Below are positions 31,324 to 35,824 of a stretch of DNA of 35,824 nucleotides, piece after piece. The position numbers and the translations under genes are program-made. The stretch spans positions 1 to 35,824 of the forward strand of contig FR894558.1 of NCBI GenBank assembly GCA_000436115.1. Direction: 5' to 3'. The notes below the pieces were generated by a model, which worked only from the letters and a program-made list of their open reading frames with translations, was not told where the DNA came from and did not search any database. The stretch's first letter is position 1. Every line of letters starts with the position of its first letter. Source of the stretch: Firmicutes bacterium CAG:534. GTDB taxonomy: Bacteria; Bacillota; Clostridia; Lachnospirales; Lachnospiraceae.

Positions 31324-34251
31324 ATGAACCAAAAACTGGATCACCTGACAGAATATGAGGTGTTAGAGCACAGATGGATAGAGGATCTGAATTCAGAAGG
31401 CTGTCTTTTGAAGCATAAAAAGACGGGAGCAAGAGTGGCCCTTCTGTTAAATGATGATGAGAATAAAGTGTTTTACATCGGATTTCGCACGCCGCCCACA
31501 GACAGCACGGGAGTGGCGCACATTCTGGAGCATTCCGTCCTGTGTGGATCGGAGCATTTCCCGGTGAAGGATCCGTTTATTGAACTGGCAAAGGGATCCT
31601 TAAATACCTTTTTAAATGCCATGACCTATCCGGATAAAACCGTTTATCCCGTAGCAAGCTGCAATGACAAGGATTTTAAGAATTTGGTCCACGTTTACCT
31701 GGATGCTGTTTTTTATCCCAATATTTACAGGGAAGAAAAGATCTTCCGTCAGGAGGGCTGGCACTATGAGCTGGAGAGTCCGGAGGAGGAGCTGAAGATC
31801 AACGGCGTTGTGTATAATGAAATGAAGGGGGCCTTTTCCTCACCGGATGATGTGGTAGAAAGGGAAATCATGAATTCTCTTTATCCTGACATCACCTACG
31901 GTCTGGAATCGGGCGGGGATCCGGATGTGATCCCGGAGCTCACCTATGAGGATTTCCTTTCCTTCCACAAGAAATTTTATCATCCCTCCAACAGCTATAT
32001 TTATCTTTACGGAAATCTGGACGCGCTGGAATATCTGGAATATCTGGACAAAGAGTATTTAGGCAGCTTTGACAGCCTGCAGGTGGATTCTGAGGTAGGA
32101 AAGCAGGAGGCATTTAAGGCGCCACAGAATATCAGAAAGCAGTATTCCGTTATGGAGGAGGAAACAGCAGAGGGGAACTATTATCTGACGTATAATGTTT
32201 CCATGGGAAGCAGCCTTGACAGGGAGCTTTATGCAGCCATGGATATTCTGGATTATGTGCTCTGTTCTGCACCGGGAGCGGCAGTAAAGCAGGCGCTGAT
32301 CGATAAAGGCATTGGAAAGGATGTTTATACCACCCTTGAAAATGGGATCGGCCAGCCTTATTTTTCCATCATTGCCAAAAACGCAGATGAGGATCAGCTG
32401 AAGGAATTTGTGGAGACCATAGAAGAAACCTTAAAGGAACAGGTAAGGAAGGGGCTGAACAAAAAGGCTCTTTTGGCAGCCATTAATTATTTTGAATTTA
32501 AATACCGGGAGGCTGATTACGGGTCTTATCCAAGGGGACTGATCCTGGGACTGCAGGCCCTTGACAGCTGGCTGTATGATGAAACAAAACCGTTTCTGCA
32601 TATTGAGGCCAATGAAACCTACGGAAAGTTAAAGGCTTCCATTGACCAGGGATATTTTGAAGGACTGATCAAAACCTACCTTCTTGAAAATCATCATAAG
32701 ACCATCCTGGTGGTAGAGCCGGTGCCGGGACTGACCACAAGGAAGGATCAGGCTCTTGCTGAAAAGTTAAAGGCCTATAAAGCGTCATTAACCGGGGAGC
32801 AGATCGAACAGATCGTGGATCAGACCCATGGACTTTTAGCATATCAGGAAGAAGAGGACAGCCCGGAAGCGCTTGCAACCATTCCGCTGCTGAAAAGAGA
32901 GGATATGAAAAAGGAAGTGGCGCCTTATGTCAATGAGGTGAAAAAGGCAGGAAAGACCACGCTTTTATATCATAATGTTTTCACCAACGGAATTGGCTAC
33001 CTGAACCTGGTCTTCGATTTAAAGAAGGTACCGGAGCGGCTTCTGCCTTATGTGGGAATCTTGAAATCCGCCCTTACCATGGTCAGTACGAAGAACTTCG
33101 GATATGGAGAATTGTTTAACGAGATCAACATCCATACCGGAGGGATCCAGACGGTAGTGAATACCTATACCAATGCAGAGAACATGAAGGAGTATAAGGC
33201 AACCCTGGAGATCCGTGCAAAGGTGCTTTATGAAAAGAGGGATAAAGCGTTAGAGCTGATGAAGGAGATCCTTCTTACTTCAGATTTTGAGGATACCAAG
33301 CGGCTTTATGAGATCATCTGCGAAGCAAAATCAAGAATGCAGGCGTCCATGACGGGGGCAGGCCATTCCACAGCGCTGATCCGCACCCTTGCTTATTTTT
33401 CACCGACTGCCGTTTTTTCGGAAAAAATAAGCGGAATTCCCCAGTATCGTCTGTTGGAAGAGCTGGAAAAGAACTTTGACGAGAAGAAGCAGCAGCTTAC
33501 AGCCGATTTAAAGGAACTGATCCGTTACATTTTCAGACCTGAAAATCTGCTGGTGGATTATACGGCGGCGCCTGAGGGCTTAAAGGGGCTTTCAGAGGAG
33601 ATAGAAAAGTTTGTGCCGGATCTGATTACCTCAGAGCTTCGGGAAGAGGGCTTTACGTTAAAGGCAGAAAAGAAAAACGAAGGCTTTATGACTGCCGGAC
33701 AGGTACAGTATGTATGCCGTGCAGGAAATTTTGCGGACAAAGGCCTTCCCTATACGGGAGCCCTTAAGGTATTAAAGGTTATGATGGGATATGATTATCT
33801 GTGGAACCAGGTAAGAGTAAAAGGCGGGGCATACGGATGTATGTGCGGATTTTACAAAAACGGGGACGGATATTTTGTTTCCTATCGCGATCCTAACCTG
33901 CAAAAGACCATAGAGGTCTATGAAAATGCGGCGCAGTACATTAAGAACGCCAAGCTGGATGAGCGTATGGTAACGCAGTTCATTATCGGAGCGATCAGTG
34001 AACTGGACACGCCAATGACTCCTGCTACCAAGGGTCTTTATTCCATGGGAGGGTATCTGACCGGACTGTCCATGGAGCGGGTACAGAAGGAAAGAGAGGA
34101 ACTGTTGGCAACCACCAGGGAGACCTTATGCGGCTTATACAAGTATGTACAGGCGTTTATGGATGGGGAGTATCTGTGCGTCATTGGAAACGGAGAAAAA
34201 ATAAAAGAAAATAAAGAGCTTTTTTACAAGGTAGAACAATTATTTCACTAA
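31324..34251 (+). CDS. M16C family zinc metallopeptidase (presequence-protease-like)
   Basis: A 975-residue single-chain M16C peptidase with two pseudo-symmetric halves. The inverted zinc motif HILEH (66-70; HxxEH) lies in AHILEHSVLCGSEHF; the family's FLNAMTYPDKTVYPVAS and GVVYNEMKGAFSSP, supplying the distal Glu, follow. The C-terminal half contains VKGGAYGCMCGF and SYRDPNLQKT, as in mitochondrial PreP and bacterial homologues, which degrade unstructured peptides inside a closed chamber. There is no signal peptide, so it is probably cytoplasmic peptide clean-up. The ATG at 31324 follows AAAGGAAG after a 32-nt gap from the unknown gene. Confidence 0.94.
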   Translation: MNQKLDHLTEYEVLEHRWIEDLNSEGCLLKHKKTGARVALLLNDDENKVFYIGFRTPPTDSTGVAHILEHSVLCGSEHFPVKDPFIELAKGSLNTFLNAMTYPDKTVYPVASCNDKDFKNLVHVYLDAVFYPNIYREEKIFRQEGWHYELESPEEELKINGVVYNEMKGAFSSPDDVVEREIMNSLYPDITYGLESGGDPDVIPELTYEDFLSFHKKFYHPSNSYIYLYGNLDALEYLEYLDKEYLGSFDSLQVDSEVGKQEAFKAPQNIRKQYSVMEEETAEGNYYLTYNVSMGSSLDRELYAAMDILDYVLCSAPGAAVKQALIDKGIGKDVYTTLENGIGQPYFSIIAKNADEDQLKEFVETIEETLKEQVRKGLNKKALLAAINYFEFKYREADYGSYPRGLILGLQALDSWLYDETKPFLHIEANETYGKLKASIDQGYFEGLIKTYLLENHHKTILVVEPVPGLTTRKDQALAEKLKAYKASLTGEQIEQIVDQTHGLLAYQEEEDSPEALATIPLLKREDMKKEVAPYVNEVKKAGKTTLLYHNVFTNGIGYLNLVFDLKKVPERLLPYVGILKSALTMVSTKNFGYGELFNEINIHTGGIQTVVNTYTNAENMKEYKATLEIRAKVLYEKRDKALELMKEILLTSDFEDTKRLYEIICEAKSRMQASMTGAGHSTALIRTLAYFSPTAVFSEKISGIPQYRLLEELEKNFDEKKQQLTADLKELIRYIFRPENLLVDYTAAPEGLKGLSEEIEKFVPDLITSELREEGFTLKAEKKNEGFMTAGQVQYVCRAGNFADKGLPYTGALKVLKVMMGYDYLWNQVRVKGGAYGCMCGFYKNGDGYFVSYRDPNLQKTIEVYENAAQYIKNAKLDERMVTQFIIGAISELDTPMTPATKGLYSMGGYLTGLSMERVQKEREELLATTRETLCGLYKYVQAFMDGEYLCVIGNGEKIKENKELFYKVEQLFH

Positions 34252-34358
34252 ATGCCATAAATAAGGGCAGCTTTGAACGTATCTGGTACAACTGATAACA
34301 ATGCTGTGGTTGACAGCACAGGATCGGATGGAACGATCGGAAAAAGGGAGGAAGCAAA

Positions 34359-35378
34359 ATGAAAAAGAGAACAGGAGTAAAAAATGCGGTATGGGCTTTG
34401 GCCCTTGTGACACTTCTTCTTGGAGGCTGCGGCAGTAAAGCGGACAGAAGCAGTGCCACAGCGGCAGACATGGAGATGGCGGAGGAAGCAGCCTATGATG
34501 CTGATGGCGCCTATCTGTCTGACGATATTTACAGCGTTGATTCTGCGGAAGTAACTGATGATGTAGCAGAGAATGGGGCCGCAACGCCTCAGGTAGAGGA
34601 TACAAGCCGAAAGCTGATCAAAAACGTAAATCTTTCGGTGGAAACGGAAACCTTCGAAGAACTGCTTGCAACGATCACGGAAAAGACAGAGAGCTTTTCC
34701 GGCTACATAGAAGAAAGCTATACCTACAATGGCAGCAACTATTATGGAAGAGGAACCAGAAATGCGTCTATGACCGTACGGATACCGGCACAACAGCTGG
34801 ACGCCTTTTTATCCTCTGTTTCAGAGGTGTCCAATGTGATCAGCCGAAATGACAGTGTCAGTGATGTGACGCTGCAGTATGTGGATATGGAAAGCCATAA
34901 AAAGGCCCTTACGGCAGAACAGGACAGACTGCTTGAGCTTTTGGAACAGGCAGAGAGCGTTGAGGATATTATTACCATCGAGAGCAGACTTTCTGATGTG
35001 AGATACCAGATCGAAAGCATGGAATCTCAGCTTCGGACTCTTCAAAACCAGGTTTCCTACAGCACCGTATATCTGGATATACAGGAAGTGGAAAAACTGA
35101 CGCCGGTAGAAGAGCAGACCCGGGGAGAAATGATCAGAGAAGGGTTTGTGGACAGCCTGTACGGAGTAGGAAACGGACTGCTTGACTTCGGCACGGCAGT
35201 GATCATTGATCTGCCTTATCTGGTAGTGTGGGCGGCAGTTATCCTGCTAGTGATCTTGATCATCAGGCTTTTAAGAAAGCACAGAAAAAATAAAGAGCAG
35301 AAAAAGATGCAGGAAAAACAGGAAAAGGACATAAAAGAAACTGCTGCGGAAGCTGTAAATAAAACAGATATGCCATAA
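34359..35378 (+). CDS. DUF4349 lipoprotein
   Basis: A 339-residue exported lipoprotein: basic start, hydrophobic core and lipobox LLLGGC (Cys24), then an acidic, Ala-rich linker. The DUF4349 domain runs from RKLIKNVNLSVETETFEEL (~82) through SFSGYIEES, ASMTVRIPAQQLDAFL, a long coiled coil (KKALTAEQDRLLELLEQAESVEDIITIESRL) and NQVSYSTVYLDIQEV. A transmembrane helix near residue 285-305 and a basic cytoplasmic tail end the protein, so it may be anchored at both ends. The function is unknown. GGGAGG (34346-34351) precedes the ATG at 34359. No convincing promoter is seen in the 107-bp gap after the peptidase gene. Confidence 0.85.
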   Translation: MKKRTGVKNAVWALALVTLLLGGCGSKADRSSATAADMEMAEEAAYDADGAYLSDDIYSVDSAEVTDDVAENGAATPQVEDTSRKLIKNVNLSVETETFEELLATITEKTESFSGYIEESYTYNGSNYYGRGTRNASMTVRIPAQQLDAFLSSVSEVSNVISRNDSVSDVTLQYVDMESHKKALTAEQDRLLELLEQAESVEDIITIESRLSDVRYQIESMESQLRTLQNQVSYSTVYLDIQEVEKLTPVEEQTRGEMIREGFVDSLYGVGNGLLDFGTAVIIDLPYLVVWAAVILLVILIIRLLRKHRKNKEQKKMQEKQEKDIKETAAEAVNKTDMP

Positions 35379-35409
35379 GCAATGCTGCAGGCATGGAAAT
35401 GAGGAAAAG

Positions 35410-35824
35410 ATGAGTGACCAGTATAAATCCGGATTTGCCGCCCTGATCGGAAGGCCTAACGTAGGAAAGTCTACACTTATGAATTGTCTGATCGGGCAAA
35501 AGATCGCCATTACATCCAATAAGCCCCAGACCACAAGAAACAGGATACAGACGGTTTATACTTCGGAAAAGGGACAGATCGTATTCGTAGATACGCCCGG
35601 GATCCATAAGGCGAAAAACAGACTTGGGGATTATATGGTAAATGTGGCCAGAAGAAGCCTGTCAGAGGTGGATGTGATCCTGTGGCTTGTGGAACCCAGC
35701 AATTATATCGGAGCCGGGGAGGAAAGCATCCTGGAACAGCTTTCCAGGGTAAACACCCCGGTTATACTGGTCATTAATAAGATCGACACGGTAAAAAAGG
35801 AAGAGCTGTTTGGCTTTATTGATA
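35410..35824 (+). CDS. era: GTPase Era (partial, runs off the window)
   Basis: The first 138 codons of Era, the essential GTPase that binds the 3' end of 16S rRNA during small-subunit maturation. The G1 loop GRPNVGKSTLMN, the G2 region ITSNKPQTTRNRIQTVYT, G3 DTPGIHK and G4 NKID are present. The KH RNA-binding domain would lie beyond the window. The ATG at 35410 follows GAGGAAAAG, 31 nt after the DUF4349 gene. Confidence 0.95.
   Translation, partial: MSDQYKSGFAALIGRPNVGKSTLMNCLIGQKIAITSNKPQTTRNRIQTVYTSEKGQIVFVDTPGIHKAKNRLGDYMVNVARRSLSEVDVILWLVEPSNYIGAGEESILEQLSRVNTPVILVINKIDTVKKEELFGFID

Noticed and set aside
34273..34338. TTGAAC (34273) and TTGACA (34310) as promoters for the DUF4349 gene
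   Set aside because: The hexamers found at 17 bp (TAACAA and ACGATC) are poor -10 elements, so read-through from upstream is as likely.
1..35824. CRISPR array, tRNA/rRNA genes, insertion sequence or prophage
   Set aside because: I found no repeat-spacer pattern, RNA gene signature, transposase, integrase or terminal inverted repeat in the window.

Overview
The window looks like chromosome of an anaerobic, low-to-mid GC Firmicute of the Lachnospiraceae (Clostridium cluster XIVa; Blautia, Dorea or a relative). The evidence is gene content: a giant two-ATPase acyl-CoA dehydratase activase followed by a DUF4317 gene, a long PPi-dependent phosphofructokinase, a DUF4474 membrane protein, an M16C peptidase and a DUF4349 lipoprotein, together with strong AGGAGG-type ribosome binding sites and canonical TTGACA/TATAAT promoters. 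I see no rRNA, tRNA, CRISPR array, transposase or integrase.

Layout. Positions 1-1409 are decayed sequence: a lipoprotein-type alkaline phosphatase broken by a frameshift and an internal deletion, then the first ~30 codons of a GH27 alpha-galactosidase, joined directly to a fragment of an AgrC/GHKL-type sensor kinase. Next is a FlxA-like coiled-coil gene (1410-2156), convergent with and slightly overlapping a metallophosphoesterase/DUF4474 pair on the minus strand (2151-3966). A chemoreceptor (4096-6174) with its own promoter and terminator follows. A compact two-gene transcription unit (6312-9423) holds a patatin-like phospholipase and a TPR-DUF4037-DUF4125 protein with a nucleotidyltransferase-like motif. 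A leaderless CwlC-like amidase on the minus strand (9477-10004) has a sigma-K-like promoter.

From 10167 to 15665 runs a plus-strand cluster: MATE exporter, HAD phosphatase, AroA, HflX and an RluF-like pseudouridine synthase. After a new promoter come a strongly divergent LigA homologue and MetA (Glu111, so probably acetyl-CoA dependent). Pfp is a stand-alone, strongly expressed-looking gene with its own promoter and terminator. Then come a U32 (TrhP-like) tRNA-modification protein, a small coiled-coil protein and a degenerate EAL-HDOD protein ending at a bidirectional terminator. On the minus strand DUF4317 and the 1422-residue activase form an operon (23523-28939) read from a promoter near 29040. 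Divergent from it is the last plus-strand run: a rhomboid-like membrane protein without visible catalytic residues but with a zinc ribbon, a sigma-70-like protein lacking promoter-recognition regions, an unknown 148-residue protein, an M16C peptidase, a DUF4349 lipoprotein and the start of era, which runs off the window.

Most genes are housekeeping or family-typical. The parts most worth a second look are the patatin/NTase-like unit, the LigA homologue missing several residues essential in canonical ligases, the rhomboid-like/sigma-like/unknown trio, and the mosaic of gene remnants at the left edge.
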